NCBI RefSeq assembly: GCF_041260665.1
Contig: NZ_JBGCCT010000002.1
Location: 1-64,000, forward strand
Direction: 5' to 3'
Length of the DNA stretch: 64,000 nucleotides
Source of the DNA: Catenulispora sp. GP43
Lineage (GTDB): Bacteria; Actinomycetota; Actinomycetes; Streptomycetales; Catenulisporaceae
Shown: positions 38,134 to 46,815 of the stretch, one piece after another
Numbering within the stretch: the stretch's first letter is position 1
How the letters are laid out: the number at the start of each line of letters is the position of its first letter
The notes under the pieces: generated by a model
What the model was told of the DNA's origin: nothing
The model's database searches: none
What the model saw: the letters and a program-made list of their open reading frames with translations, nothing else
Program-made: the position numbers and the translations under genes

Positions 38134-38954
38134 GCGTCTCGTTTCTTCAGCAGGAAGGCCGCCGCGGCCATCGCCACCACAGCGTAACCAAGGAACAGCA
38201 GGAACCCGGGCCACGGCTTCATGTCCGGCGAGGTGGTGGTCAGCGCCATCACCTGCTGCCCGGCGTTGCTCGGCAGGTAGGGGTTCACATGGTCGCCCCA
38301 GGAGGTGAGGTTCAGGACCTCGCCGAGCACCGGCAGCACCAGCAGGATCCCGAACAGCGCCGCGATGGCGCCGGCGGTGCTGCGGATGATCGCACCCAGC
38401 GCCACGCCGAGCAGACCGACCACCGTCAGGTACAGACCCTCGCCGAACACCGCACGCAGCACGCCGGGGTCGGACAGGGACTTGTTCAGGTGGATCGAGG
38501 AGAAGATCGACTGCGCCAGGAAGAAGCAGACGAACGCGGTGATGGTCATGACGGTCCAGGCCACGACCGTGAACACCAGCGCCTTGGCCCACAGCACCGG
38601 CAGCCGCTTGGGCGCGGCGGCCAGCGAGGCCCGGATCATCCCGGTGGTGTACTCACCGGTGATCATCATGACCCCGAGCACCCCGACCGCCAACTGCCCG
38701 AGGAACACCCCGCGCATCGGGTCGGCGACCGGGTCGACCTCCTTCTGCCGCGCCGCGCTCATGTGCGGGTAGTGGCTCTTCATCGCCAGGCTGAACAGCA
38801 GCGCGATGGCGATCATCGCCCCCACCCCGGCGATCAGCGACCACCGCGACGAGCGCAGCGTGCGGAACTTGATCCACTCGCTCTTGATGACCCGGCCCTG
38901 CGTGACCTTGCCGGTGTGCACCCGGCGCACCGGAGCCTGCGTGACGGCGGTCAT
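38130..38954 (-). CDS. ABC-2 type transporter permease
   Basis: Membrane component of an ABC-2 exporter, 274 residues with six predicted spans. The N-terminal cytoplasmic KSEWIKFRTLRSSRWSL is the typical coupling region. It overlaps the ATPase gene upstream (ATGA) and the kinase gene downstream (GTGA), so the four-gene unit ATPase-permease-kinase-regulator is read as one. The substrate is unknown; such transporters often confer peptide antibiotic resistance. Confidence 0.9.
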   Translation of the reverse strand: MTAVTQAPVRRVHTGKVTQGRVIKSEWIKFRTLRSSRWSLIAGVGAMIAIALLFSLAMKSHYPHMSAARQKEVDPVADPMRGVFLGQLAVGVLGVMMITGEYTTGMIRASLAAAPKRLPVLWAKALVFTVVAWTVMTITAFVCFFLAQSIFSSIHLNKSLSDPGVLRAVFGEGLYLTVVGLLGVALGAIIRSTAGAIAALFGILLVLPVLGEVLNLTSWGDHVNPYLPSNAGQQVMALTTTSPDMKPWPGFLLFLGYAVVAMAAAAFLLKKRDA

Positions 38955-39886
38955 GCGTTCACCTCGACCTCAGTGTTGGCCTGCGCCGGCGCCCGGTACT
39001 CGACGGCGTCCCCGGTGAGCTCCATGAACGCCTCCTCCAGCGAAGCCTCGTGCGGCGCCAGCTCGAACAGCGTGATCCGGTTCTCCGCCGCGATGGTGCC
39101 GATCCGATCGCTGGTCAGCCCCTGGACCTGCAGCGTGCCCTCGTCCGAGGACGACACGGTGACATCCGGCCCGGCCAGCAGCTCCCGCAACTTGGCGGCA
39201 TCAGGCGTACGCACCTTGACGCTGCCAGTCGAAGCCCGCGAAATGAACTCGGCCACCGACGTGTCAGCGATCAGCTTGCCCTGCCCGATCACGATCAGGT
39301 GCTCAGCAGTGAGCGCCATCTCGGACATCAGGTGACTGGAGACGAAGATCGTCCGGTCCTCCGACGCCAGGTGCTTGAGCAGGTTCCGGATCCACAGGAT
39401 GCCCTCGGGGTCCAACCCGTTCACCGGCTCGTCCAGGATCAGCGTGTCCGGGTCCCCCAACAGCGCACTGGCGATACCCAGCCGCTGCCCCATACCCAGC
39501 GAGAACCCCCCGGCCCGCTTCTTGGCCACCTCCCGCAGACCCACGAGGTCGATCACCTCGTCGACCCGCGACCTCTCGATCCCGGTGGTCGCGGCCAGCG
39601 CGAGCAGGTGGTTGTAGGCGGTACGCCCGGTGTGGATGGCCTTGGCCTCCAGCAGCGCACCGACCTCATGCAGCGGCGCGGCGTGCTCGGCATAAGCCTT
39701 GCCATTGACGGTCACCGAACCGGAGCTCGGCCGGTCCAGGCCCAGGATCATGCGCATGGTGGTGGACTTCCCGGCCCCGTTCGGTCCGAGGAAGCCGGTC
39801 ACCACCCCAGGCCGCACGGTGAAGGACAAGTCGGAGACGGCGGTCTTGTCGCCGTAGCGTTTAGTCAGGCTGCGTGCCTCGATCAT
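38951..39886 (-). CDS. ABC-2 transporter ATPase
   Basis: ATPase partner of the permease at 38130, 311 residues. It has Walker A GPNGAGKST, the variant signature SLGMGQR and Walker B LILDEPVNGLD, with a C-terminal DUF4162-like regulatory segment. It is first in the operon. No SD precedes the ATG; instead TAGCGT lies 6 nt upstream, suggesting a leaderless mRNA. A pair of TGCAT-N6-ATGnA dyads lies 68-107 bases upstream. Confidence 0.93.
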   Translation of the reverse strand: MIEARSLTKRYGDKTAVSDLSFTVRPGVVTGFLGPNGAGKSTTMRMILGLDRPSSGSVTVNGKAYAEHAAPLHEVGALLEAKAIHTGRTAYNHLLALAATTGIERSRVDEVIDLVGLREVAKKRAGGFSLGMGQRLGIASALLGDPDTLILDEPVNGLDPEGILWIRNLLKHLASEDRTIFVSSHLMSEMALTAEHLIVIGQGKLIADTSVAEFISRASTGSVKVRTPDAAKLRELLAGPDVTVSSSDEGTLQVQGLTSDRIGTIAAENRITLFELAPHEASLEEAFMELTGDAVEYRAPAQANTEVEVNA

Positions 39887-39892
39887 GCGGCA

Positions 39893-39898
39893 ACGCTA
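39893..39898 (-). promoter_or_regulatory. -10 box for leaderless transcript of the ABC-2/two-component operon
   Basis: TAGCGT (TAnnnT) on the minus strand is separated from the ATG at 39886 by 6 nt, and there is no SD. Transcription should begin at or next to the start codon. Confidence 0.55.
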
Positions 39899-39953
39899 TG
39901 GCCCGACGGGGTACCCAGTCGTCAGACCAGACGGCGAACTTAAAAAGCGGCAC

Positions 39954-39993
39954 TGCATCCTGGGATGTATGGCGCGGTGCATAGCGGGATGCA
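39954..39993. promoter_or_regulatory. Two tandem TGCAT-N6-ATGCA dyads upstream of the ABC-2 operon
   Basis: TGCAT-N6-ATGTA at 39954-39969 and TGCAT-N6-ATGCA at 39978-39993 are 24 bp apart, start to start. The second extends to GTGCAT/ATGCAC. The position, upstream of an operon that encodes a LuxR-type regulator, fits a response-regulator binding site for autoregulation. It could also belong to the end of hisF. Confidence 0.55.
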
Positions 39994-40050
39994 CGAGTGT
40001 GCGCAGTGACTCGGGCTGATGCGCGGTCGTGAAAAGGCAAACCGCCAGCT

Positions 40051-40839
40051 TCAGCGAACCGGATACCCCGCCCCCCGCAGCGACTCCTTAACCTCCCCGA
40101 TCGTCACATCCCCAAAGTGAAAAACCGAAGCCGCCAACACCGCATCAGCCCCCGCCCCCACCGCGGGCGCAAAATGCTCCGTCGCCCCCGCACCCCCCGA
40201 AGCGATCAGCGGCACCGTCACCGCCGCCCGCACCGCCGCCAGCATCTCCAGGTCAAAGCCCTGCTTCATCCCGTCGGCGTCAATCGAGTTCAGCAGGATC
40301 TCCCCCGCGCCGAGCTCCGCCGCCCGCGCCGCCCACCGCACCGCGTCGATACCGGTGGACTGCCGTCCGCCGTGCGTGGTGACCTCGAACCCTGACTCCG
40401 TGCTCACGCCTTCCGGGCACCGCCGCGCGTCCACCGACAGCACCAGCACCTGGTTCCCGAACCGGTCGGCGATCTCGGCGATCAGCTCCGGGCGGGTCAC
40501 CGCCGCGGTGTTCACGCCGACCTTGTCGGCCCCGGCGCGCAGCAGCCGGTCCACGTCCTGCACCGTGCGCACGCCGCCGCCGACCGTCAGCGGGATGAAC
40601 ACCTGATCCGCGGTGCGGCCGACCACGTCGTACACCGTCTCGCGAGCGTCGGAGGACGCGGTGACGTCCAGGAACGTCAGCTCGTCCGCGCCGGCCGCGT
40701 CATAGGCGCGCGCCAGCTCCACCGGGTCCCCGGCGTCGCGCAGGTTCTCGAAGTTCACGCCCTTCACCACCCGGCCGGCGTCGACGTCCAGGCACGGGAT
40801 CACGCGAACGGCCAGCTGGCCGAGGGCGGCGGCGCTCAC
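40051..40839 (-). CDS. hisF: Imidazole glycerol phosphate synthase, cyclase subunit
   Basis: With HisH it converts PRFAR and ammonia to IGP and AICAR, the branch between His and purine synthesis. The 262-residue barrel has both catalytic Asp stations, [15 protein letters not shown] near the N-terminus and VLSVDARR in the middle. Start GTG has AAGGAG 6 nt upstream. It is last in the his operon, after ridA, and a tandem duplication spans the ridA stop between them. Confidence 0.96.
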   Translation of the reverse strand: MSAAALGQLAVRVIPCLDVDAGRVVKGVNFENLRDAGDPVELARAYDAAGADELTFLDVTASSDARETVYDVVGRTADQVFIPLTVGGGVRTVQDVDRLLRAGADKVGVNTAAVTRPELIAEIADRFGNQVLVLSVDARRCPEGVSTESGFEVTTHGGRQSTGIDAVRWAARAAELGAGEILLNSIDADGMKQGFDLEMLAAVRAAVTVPLIASGGAGATEHFAPAVGAGADAVLAASVFHFGDVTIGEVKESLRGAGYPVR

Positions 40840-40852
40840 TTGCGGCTCCTTC

Positions 40853-40889
40853 TAAAACAGTTACTACGCGTAAAAACAGTTACTACGCG
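40853..40889. repeat. Tandem duplication spanning the ridA stop codon
   Basis: TAAAACAGTTACTACGCG at 40853-40870 is repeated at 40871-40889 with one extra A. On the minus strand each unit contains TAGTAA, and the upstream unit supplies the ridA stop codon TAG at 40885-40883. The duplication looks recent, since the copies differ by a single base. Confidence 0.75.
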
Positions 40890-41287
40890 GCCGGGCCGGA
40901 CTGAACCCGATAAGCATCCAGCTCCACCTCAACCAGCATCCCGGGATCGATCAGCCCCGACACCACCAGCGCCGTAGCCGCCGGCCTGCACTCGGCGAAC
41001 ACCTCGCCGTGCGCCCGCCCCACCTCGGCGATGTCCCGGGCGTGCACCACATACCAACGCGTCCGCACCACATCGTGCAGACCGAACCCGACCTGCTCCA
41101 GCGCCTTGCGAGCAGTCTCCAGCGCGACCTTCATCTGCGCAGCCGGGTCGCCGTTGCCCTGCACCATGCCGTCGACGGTGGCGGTGCACCCCGCCACCCA
41201 CGCGTGGGGGCCGGCGACGACCACACGGGAGTACCCGTACTCGTTCTCCCACTGCCCGTCGGAGCCGATCCGCTGGATGCTGCTCAT
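40883..41287 (-). CDS. RidA-family protein
   Basis: 134-residue YjgF/YER057c/UK114 protein. RidA enzymes hydrolyse reactive enamine/imine intermediates (2-aminoacrylate and relatives) made by PLP enzymes. The conserved trimer core is visible, but the catalytic-Arg region reads TRWYVVHARD and the C-terminus has PGMLVEVELDAYR, more like the RutC/Rid4-7 subgroups than canonical RidA. It starts 3 nt after the priA stop, inside the his operon, a placement shared by other actinobacteria. Confidence 0.88.
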   Translation of the reverse strand: MSSIQRIGSDGQWENEYGYSRVVVAGPHAWVAGCTATVDGMVQGNGDPAAQMKVALETARKALEQVGFGLHDVVRTRWYVVHARDIAEVGRAHGEVFAECRPAATALVVSGLIDPGMLVEVELDAYRVQSGPAA

Positions 41288-41290
41288 GTC

Positions 41291-42022
41291 TCACGCGCTC
41301 CTGGTGAGTTCGAGGGCTTCTTCAAGTGTGAAGGCGCCCGCGTAGAGCGCCTTGCCGACGATAGCGCCCTCGACGCCGATCGGCACCAACGTCTCCAGCG
41401 CCTGCAAGTCAGCCAGCGAAGACACCCCACCTGAGGCCACGACCGGCCTGTCGGTGACCGCGCAGACATCGCGCAGCAGGTCCAGGTTCGGGCCGGTCAG
41501 CGTCCCGTCGCGGTTGACGTCGGTGACCACGTACCGCGCGCAGCCGTCGGCGTCCAGGCGCTGCAGCACCTCGAACAGCTGGCCGCCCTCCTGGGTCCAG
41601 CCGCGCGCCGACAGGGTGGTGCCGCGCACGTCCAGGCCGACCGCGATCTTGTCGCCGTGCTCCGCGATCACCTCGGCCACCCACTCCGGGCGCTCCAGGG
41701 CGGCGGTGCCGAGGTTGACGCGCGCGCACCCGGTGGCCAGCGCGCGCTTGAGCGACACGCTGTCGCGGATACCGCCGGAGAGCTCGACCTTGACGTCCAC
41801 CGAGCCGATCACGACGGCCAGCAGGTCGGCGTTGGTCCCGCGCCCGAAGGCGGCGTCCAGGTCCACCAGATGGATCCACTCCGCGCCCGCGCTCTGCCAG
41901 GCCAGCGCGGCGGCGAGCGGGTCGCCGTAGGAAGTCTCGGAGCCGGCGGCGCCCTGCACGAGGCGGACGGCCTGGCCGTCGGCGACGTCGACGGCGGGCA
42001 GGAGTTCGAGGTAGCCGGGCAT
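41291..42022 (-). CDS. priA: Phosphoribosyl isomerase A (bifunctional HisA/TrpF)
   Basis: Amadori isomerase for ProFAR (His) and, in actinobacteria, PRA (Trp). The ATG at 42022 (GAGGA 8 nt upstream) gives 243 residues. The barrel begins [20 protein letters not shown] and has [10 protein letters not shown]. The loop [20 protein letters not shown] carries the RGWT-x-x-GG pattern of dual-function PriA, not of dedicated HisA. No trpF occurs in the trp cluster 10 kb away, which supports dual use. Confidence 0.94.
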   Translation of the reverse strand: MPGYLELLPAVDVADGQAVRLVQGAAGSETSYGDPLAAALAWQSAGAEWIHLVDLDAAFGRGTNADLLAVVIGSVDVKVELSGGIRDSVSLKRALATGCARVNLGTAALERPEWVAEVIAEHGDKIAVGLDVRGTTLSARGWTQEGGQLFEVLQRLDADGCARYVVTDVNRDGTLTGPNLDLLRDVCAVTDRPVVASGGVSSLADLQALETLVPIGVEGAIVGKALYAGAFTLEEALELTRSA

Positions 42023-42133
42023 TGCTGGAGTCCTCACAGACGAAGAGCGGGGAAAGGAAAAAAGACAGGAAAACTGGCGTCCGGGACGCCGGATCAGCAG
42101 CTCAGCGGCCCAGCGGCGCACCAGCCCGGCAGC

Positions 42134-42772
42134 TCACGAAAGCTGCTTGATCCAGTTCTCAAGCACCTGCGCACCGGCATCACCAGACTTCTCCGGATGG
42201 AACTGCGTAGCCGACAACGGACCGTTCTCCACCGCGGCGACGAACGGCTCCCCGTGCGTCGCCCACGTCACCAACGGCGCGGCCATGCGCCCGGTGTCGG
42301 TCAGCTCCCACTTGCGCACCCCGTAGGAGTGAACGAAGTAGAACCGCGCGTCGGCGTCGAGCCCGGCGAACAGCCGCGAGCCCTCGGCGACGTCCAGCGT
42401 GTTCCACCCCATGTGCGGGATGATCGGCGCGTCCAGCCGCTCCACGGTCCCGGGCCACTCGTCGCACCCGGCGGTCTCCACGCCGTGCTCCACCCCGCGC
42501 TCGAACAGGATCTGCATGCCGACGCAGATCCCCAGCACCGGCCGGCCGCCGGCCAGCCGCCGCCCGATGATCCGGTCGCCCTTGACCGCCTTGAGCCCGG
42601 CCATGCACGCCGCGTACGCCCCCACCCCGGGCACGAACAGCCCGTCCGCGTTCAGCGCGGCGTTGACGTCCGCCGATACGCTGACCTGCGCGCCGGCCCG
42701 CTCCAAGGCGCGCTCGGCCGAGCGGATGTTGCCGGAGCCGTAGTCCAGGACCACCACGGTGGGTTTGCTCAC
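42134..42772 (-). CDS. hisH: Imidazole glycerol phosphate synthase, glutaminase subunit
   Basis: Class I amidotransferase that feeds ammonia to HisF. The GTG at 42772 overlaps the stop of a small membrane ORF (GTGA); it gives 212 residues. The nucleophile is Cys83 in GICVGMQ, and the His-Glu pair lies in QFHPEKSG. The reading frame is open further upstream, but the overlap and the conserved [11 protein letters not shown] start support this choice. It is 111 bp from priA. Confidence 0.95.
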   Translation of the reverse strand: MSKPTVVVLDYGSGNIRSAERALERAGAQVSVSADVNAALNADGLFVPGVGAYAACMAGLKAVKGDRIIGRRLAGGRPVLGICVGMQILFERGVEHGVETAGCDEWPGTVERLDAPIIPHMGWNTLDVAEGSRLFAGLDADARFYFVHSYGVRKWELTDTGRMAAPLVTWATHGEPFVAAVENGPLSATQFHPEKSGDAGAQVLENWIKQLS

Positions 42773-42939
42773 CAGCGCATCACCCCGCCGGCGATCGCCA
42801 TGCCGGCGCACAGCACCAGCAGTATCGACATCACGCGCATGTTGCTGTTGCCGGAGGCCTGCCGGAACAGGGAGAAGGCCCCGCCGAAGAGGAAGAGGCC
42901 GAGGAACACCAGTCCCGCGGCCGCATAGCTGCCGGTCAT
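42769..42939 (-). CDS. 56-residue membrane protein between hisB and hisH
   Basis: Too short for ordinary gene finding. ATG at 42939, TGA at 42769-42771; it starts 2 nt after the hisB stop and overlaps the hisH start by 4 bp (GTGA), the usual coupling in this operon. The peptide has two hydrophobic spans ([20 protein letters not shown] and [18 protein letters not shown]) joined by a polar loop [10 protein letters not shown], and ends MRW. The tight packing shows that it is a translated gene. Function unknown; perhaps a membrane anchor or a regulator of His synthesis. Confidence 0.8.
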   Translation of the reverse strand: MTGSYAAAGLVFLGLFLFGGAFSLFRQASGNSNMRVMSILLVLCAGMAIAGGVMRW

Positions 42940-42941
42940 CT

Positions 42942-43532
42942 CTAAAGGACACCCTTCGTGCTCGGAATACCGCTCACTCTAGGGTCCGGCGAGCAGGCCT
43001 CCCGCAGCGCCCTGGCCAGGGCCTTGAACTGGGCCTCGACCACGTGGTGCGCGATCCGGCCGTAGGGCACCCGGATGTGCAGGCAGATCTGCGCCTGGGC
43101 CACGAACGACTCGAAGATGTGCCGGGTCAGCTCGGTGTCGAAGTCCCCGATCATCGGCGCCAGGCCCTCGGGCATCTCGTGCACCAGGTAGGGCCGCCCG
43201 GACAGGTCCACGACCACCTCGGCCAGGGTCTCGTCCAGCGGCACCCGGGCGTCGGCGAACCGGCGCAGGCCCGCCTTGGTCCCCAGCGCCTCGCGGAAGG
43301 CCGCGCCCAGGGCCAGCGCGGTGTCCTCGACCGTGTGGTGGCCGTCGATGTGCAGGTCGCCCTCGGTCTTCACGGTGAGGTCGAACAGGCCGTGCTTGGC
43401 CAGCTGGTGCAGCATGTGGTCGAAGAAGCCGACGCCGGTGGAGATCTCGGCCTCGCCGCTGCCGTCGAGGTCGACCTCCACCAGGACGCCGGTCTCGCCG
43501 GTCGTCCGCTCCACCCTGCCCACGCGGCTCAC
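42942..43532 (-). CDS. hisB: Imidazoleglycerol-phosphate dehydratase
   Basis: Dehydrates IGP to imidazole acetol phosphate, using Mn. The 196-residue protein is monofunctional (no phosphatase domain). It shows the two metal-binding His groups [17 protein letters not shown] and [14 protein letters not shown], and later HIFESF and [22 protein letters not shown] start overlaps the hisC stop by 4 bp. Confidence 0.97.
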   Translation of the reverse strand: MSRVGRVERTTGETGVLVEVDLDGSGEAEISTGVGFFDHMLHQLAKHGLFDLTVKTEGDLHIDGHHTVEDTALALGAAFREALGTKAGLRRFADARVPLDETLAEVVVDLSGRPYLVHEMPEGLAPMIGDFDTELTRHIFESFVAQAQICLHIRVPYGRIAHHVVEAQFKALARALREACSPDPRVSGIPSTKGVL

Positions 43533-44632
43533 GATTCTCCATCCAACACGGCGAGGCTCTCCTTCAAGGCGTCCAGGAACGCCGTCGTCTCAGACTCGGT
43601 CCCGGCGGTGACCCGCAGCATGCCGGGGATGCCCACATCGCGGATCAGCACGCCGTGCTCCAGCACCTTGGCCCACAGCGCCTTCTGGTCCCCGCCCGGG
43701 ACGCCGAAGAACACGAAGTTCGCATCCGACGGCACCACATGCAGACCGAGCGCGGAAAGCTCCTCGACGATCCGGTCCCGCTGCGCCTTCACCGCGTCGA
43801 CCGTCCCGAGCAGCGCGCCGACGTGCTTCAGCGCGGTGCGCGCCGCGGCCTGCGTGAGCGCCGACAGGTGATACGGCAGCCGCACCAGCAGCAGCGCATC
43901 GACCACCGCCGGATCGGCGGCGAGGTAGCCGACGCGCGCCCCGGCCATGGCGAAGGCCTTCGACATGGTGCGCGTGACGATCAGCCTGGCGTTTTCGGGC
44001 AACAGCGTCAGCGCCGACGGCGTACCCGGCCGCGCGAACTCGAAGTACGCCTCGTCCACGACCACCATCGCCCCGACCTCGTCGGCCGCCTTGAGCACGG
44101 CGCGGATCACGTCCAGCTCCATCGCCGTCCCGGTCGGGTTGTTCGGCGAGGTCAGGAAGACGACGTTCGGCCGGTGCTGCTCGATCGCCGCGACGGCCTT
44201 GGCGGCGTCGAGCGTGTAGTCGCCCTCGCGCAGGCCGGAGATCCACTCGGTCGCGGTGGCCAGCGCGATCAGGCGGTGCATCGAGTAGGAGGGCTCGAAG
44301 CCGATGGCGCTGCGGCCGGGGCCTCCGAAGACCTGGAGGATCTGCTGCAGGACCTCGTTGGATCCGTTGGCGGCCCAGAGGTTCTCCGCGGTCAGGCCGT
44401 GGCCGAGATAGTCGGCCAGGTCCTTGCGCAGGTCAGTGGCGTCCCGGTCGGGATACCGGTTCAGCGTGGTCGCCGCCTCGGTGACCGCCCTGGCCAGATC
44501 CGCCACCAGCTCCGGCGGCGGACCATAAGGGTTCTCGTTCGTGTTCAGCGGATACGGCACGTCGATCTGGGGCGCGCCGTACGGCGTCAGCTCCCGCAGA
44601 TCGTCCCGGATCGGCAGGTCGAGGTAGTCCAC
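43529..44632 (-). CDS. hisC: Histidinol-phosphate aminotransferase
   Basis: PLP enzyme that transfers an amino group from Glu to imidazole acetol phosphate. The 367-residue fold type I protein has NENPYGPP near the start, [16 protein letters not shown] and the PLP Lys in [18 protein letters not shown] at 44632 starts 2 nt after the hisD stop. Coupled on both sides. Confidence 0.96.
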   Translation of the reverse strand: MDYLDLPIRDDLRELTPYGAPQIDVPYPLNTNENPYGPPPELVADLARAVTEAATTLNRYPDRDATDLRKDLADYLGHGLTAENLWAANGSNEVLQQILQVFGGPGRSAIGFEPSYSMHRLIALATATEWISGLREGDYTLDAAKAVAAIEQHRPNVVFLTSPNNPTGTAMELDVIRAVLKAADEVGAMVVVDEAYFEFARPGTPSALTLLPENARLIVTRTMSKAFAMAGARVGYLAADPAVVDALLLVRLPYHLSALTQAAARTALKHVGALLGTVDAVKAQRDRIVEELSALGLHVVPSDANFVFFGVPGGDQKALWAKVLEHGVLIRDVGIPGMLRVTAGTESETTAFLDALKESLAVLDGES

Positions 44633-44634
44633 GC

Positions 44635-45969
44635 TCAGCCCTGCCGCTCTTCGAAGCGGGCCGTCACGGCCTCGCCGTGCGCGGGCAGGTCCTCGGCGTT
44701 GGCCAGCGCCACCACCAGCTCCGAGGCCTCGGCCAGCGCCTCGCGGGTGTAGTCCACGACGTGGATGCCGCGCAGGAAGCTCTGCACCGACAGCCCCGAG
44801 CTGTGGCAGGCGCAGCCGCCGGTGGGCAGCACGTGGTTGGAGCCGGCCAGGTAGTCGCCGAGGCTCACCGGCGCGAAGGAGCCGACGAACACCGCGCCGG
44901 CGTTGCGGACCTTGGCCGCGTCCTCCGCGGGGTTCCGGGTCTGGATCTCCAGGTGCTCGGCGGCGTAGCCGTTGGCCACGACCAGCGCGGCCTCGATGTC
45001 GTCGACCAGCACGATCGCCGACTGGCGGCCGGCCAGCGACTCGCTGATGCGCTCGGAGTGCTTGGTGGCCGCGACGCGAACCTCCAGCTCCTTCACGACC
45101 GCGTCGGCCAGCTGCTCGGAGTCGGTGACCAGCACCGCGGCGGCCAGCGGGTCGTGCTCGGCCTGGCTGATCAGGTCAGCGGCGACGATGCCGGCGTCGG
45201 CGCTGTCGTCGGCGACCACCATGATCTCGGTCGGGCCGGCCTCGGCGTCGATGCCGATGACCCCCTTGAGCAGGCGCTTGGCCGCGGCGACGTAGATGTT
45301 GCCGGGCCCGGTGACCAGGTCGGCGCGGCGGCAGACGAGGTTCCCTTCCGCATCGCCGTAGCCGTAGGCGAACATCGCGACGGCCTGCGAGCCGCCGGCG
45401 GCGTAGACCTCGTCCACGCCGAGCAGCGCGCACGCAGCCAGGATCGTCGGGTGCGGCAGGCCGCCGAACTCCTTCTGCGGCGGCGAGGCCACGGCCAGCG
45501 ATCCGACCCCGGCCTCCTGCGCGGGCACCACGTTCATCACAACGGAGGACGGATACACGGCCCGGCCGCCGGGCACGTACAGCCCGACGCGGTCCACCGG
45601 CACCCAGCGCTCGGTGACCGTGCCGCCCGGCACCACCTGCGTGGTCCTCGCCTCGCGGCGCTGGTCCCGGTGCACCGTGCGGGCCCGGCGGATCGATTCC
45701 TCCAGCGCGGCCCTGACCTGCGGATCAAGCGTCTCCAGGGCCTCGGCCGGCGCCGCCTCGGGCACCTTGACGGCCGCCAGCTCGACGCCGTCGAACTTCC
45801 GTGCGTACTCGATCAGCGCCGCCTCGCCGCGATGGTGCACGTCCTCGACGATCGGGCGGACGACGGCCAGAGCCGCCTCCACGTCCAGCTCGGCCCTGGG
45901 GACCAGGGCGCGAGGATCGGTCAGAGCCGTGTCCAGAGCGCGACCGCGCAGGTCGATTCGAGTGATCAC
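44635..45969 (-). CDS. hisD: Histidinol dehydrogenase
   Basis: Last two oxidations of histidine synthesis (histidinol to histidine, NAD, Zn). The GTG at 45969 gives 444 residues, close to the usual 430-440; upstream reading frame was excluded. It has the family segment [20 protein letters not shown] and [10 protein letters not shown]. First gene of hisDCB-x-HA-ridA-F. There is no SD; TAGAAT lies 7 nt upstream of the start, so the operon mRNA is probably leaderless. Confidence 0.96.
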   Translation of the reverse strand: MITRIDLRGRALDTALTDPRALVPRAELDVEAALAVVRPIVEDVHHRGEAALIEYARKFDGVELAAVKVPEAAPAEALETLDPQVRAALEESIRRARTVHRDQRREARTTQVVPGGTVTERWVPVDRVGLYVPGGRAVYPSSVVMNVVPAQEAGVGSLAVASPPQKEFGGLPHPTILAACALLGVDEVYAAGGSQAVAMFAYGYGDAEGNLVCRRADLVTGPGNIYVAAAKRLLKGVIGIDAEAGPTEIMVVADDSADAGIVAADLISQAEHDPLAAAVLVTDSEQLADAVVKELEVRVAATKHSERISESLAGRQSAIVLVDDIEAALVVANGYAAEHLEIQTRNPAEDAAKVRNAGAVFVGSFAPVSLGDYLAGSNHVLPTGGCACHSSGLSVQSFLRGIHVVDYTREALAEASELVVALANAEDLPAHGEAVTARFEERQG

Positions 45970-45976
45970 GGGACCG

Positions 45977-45982
45977 ATTCTA
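45977..45982 (-). promoter_or_regulatory. -10 box for a leaderless his operon transcript
   Basis: TAGAAT on the minus strand lies 7 nt before the hisD GTG. It fits TAnnnT, and no SD is present. The gap shares the 102-bp divergent region with the Lon-N gene promoter. Confidence 0.65.
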
Positions 45983-46059
45983 GTTCGGTCACCGGCGGCG
46001 GACCGGCGCGTCCGCAGAGTGGGCACGCCGAGCCGACTGGTTCCCGGGCGGGCAGCGAC

Positions 46060-46065
46060 TAGATT
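46060..46065 (+). promoter_or_regulatory. -10 box for a leaderless Lon-N transcript
   Basis: TAGATT at 46060-46065 is followed after 6 nt by the GTG at 46072, with no SD. It mirrors the divergent hisD promoter. Confidence 0.65.
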
Positions 46066-46071
46066 GGGTCC

Positions 46072-46737
46072 GTGACGACAGAGCTGCCGCTGTTCCCCCT
46101 TGGAAGCGTGCTCTTCCCGGGCGTCGTGCTCCCCCTGCACATTTTCGAGCACCGCTACCGGCAGCTGGTGCGCGACCTGTCCGCGCTGCCCGAGGGCGCC
46201 CCGCGGCGGTTCGGCGTGCTGGCCGTCAAGGACGGCCACGAGGTGGGGCGCGGCAACGTCACGGCGCTGTACGACGTGGGCTGCACCGCCGAGATCGACT
46301 CGATCGTGGAGTACGAGGACGGCCGCTTCGACATCACCACCACCGGGGTGCACCGTTTCCGCCTGGACTCCTACGACGACGACGGCCCCTACGCCCGCGG
46401 CGAGGTGGAGCTGCTCGACGAGGTCGCCGGGCCCGAGGCCGAGGTGCTGGCGCCCGGGCTGACCGCGCTGTTCCGCAAGTACCAGGGCGCGCTGTCGGAG
46501 CTGCGGGGCGTGCAGGTCGGGGCGATACCGGAACTGCCGGAGGACCCGACGGTGCTGTCGTACCTGATCGGTGCGGCCACAGTGCTGGACACCTACGAGA
46601 AGCAGCAGCTGCTGACCACGGACACGACCGTGGAGCGGCTGCACGCCGAGGCGCGGATCCTGCGCCGGGAGACCGGGATCCTGAAGAACCTGCCGTCGCT
46701 GCCGGCGGTGGATCTGCTGCGGCGGCGCAGCAGATAG
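46072..46737 (+). CDS. LON peptidase substrate-binding domain protein
   Basis: Stand-alone Lon N-domain protein, 221 residues, with no ATPase or protease domain. It starts with [20 protein letters not shown] and FEHRYRQLV, the standard Lon-N opening, and ends in helices. Proteins of this type are common in actinobacteria and related to the N-domain of Lon and of cereblon; the partner is unknown. GTG start without SD. Its TAG stop is the first three bases of the terminator stem. Confidence 0.9.
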   Translation: MTTELPLFPLGSVLFPGVVLPLHIFEHRYRQLVRDLSALPEGAPRRFGVLAVKDGHEVGRGNVTALYDVGCTAEIDSIVEYEDGRFDITTTGVHRFRLDSYDDDGPYARGEVELLDEVAGPEAEVLAPGLTALFRKYQGALSELRGVQVGAIPELPEDPTVLSYLIGAATVLDTYEKQQLLTTDTTVERLHAEARILRRETGILKNLPSLPAVDLLRRRSR

Positions 46738-46777
46738 GAAATGCGCCGCAGCTCATAGAGCTGCGGCGCATTTCCTA
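46735..46777. terminator. 20-bp perfect hairpin beginning at the Lon-N stop codon
   Basis: TAGGAAATGCGCCGCAGCTC (46735-46754) pairs fully with 46758-46777 around a 3-nt loop ATA. The TAG stop codon of the Lon-N gene is the base of the stem. It lies between convergent genes; on either strand the arm ends TTTCCTA, giving a modest T-rich tail within the stem. Confidence 0.85.
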
Positions 46778-46815
46778 TCTCAGCGTCTGAACCCTCAGCC
46801 CAGAGCCCTCAACCC

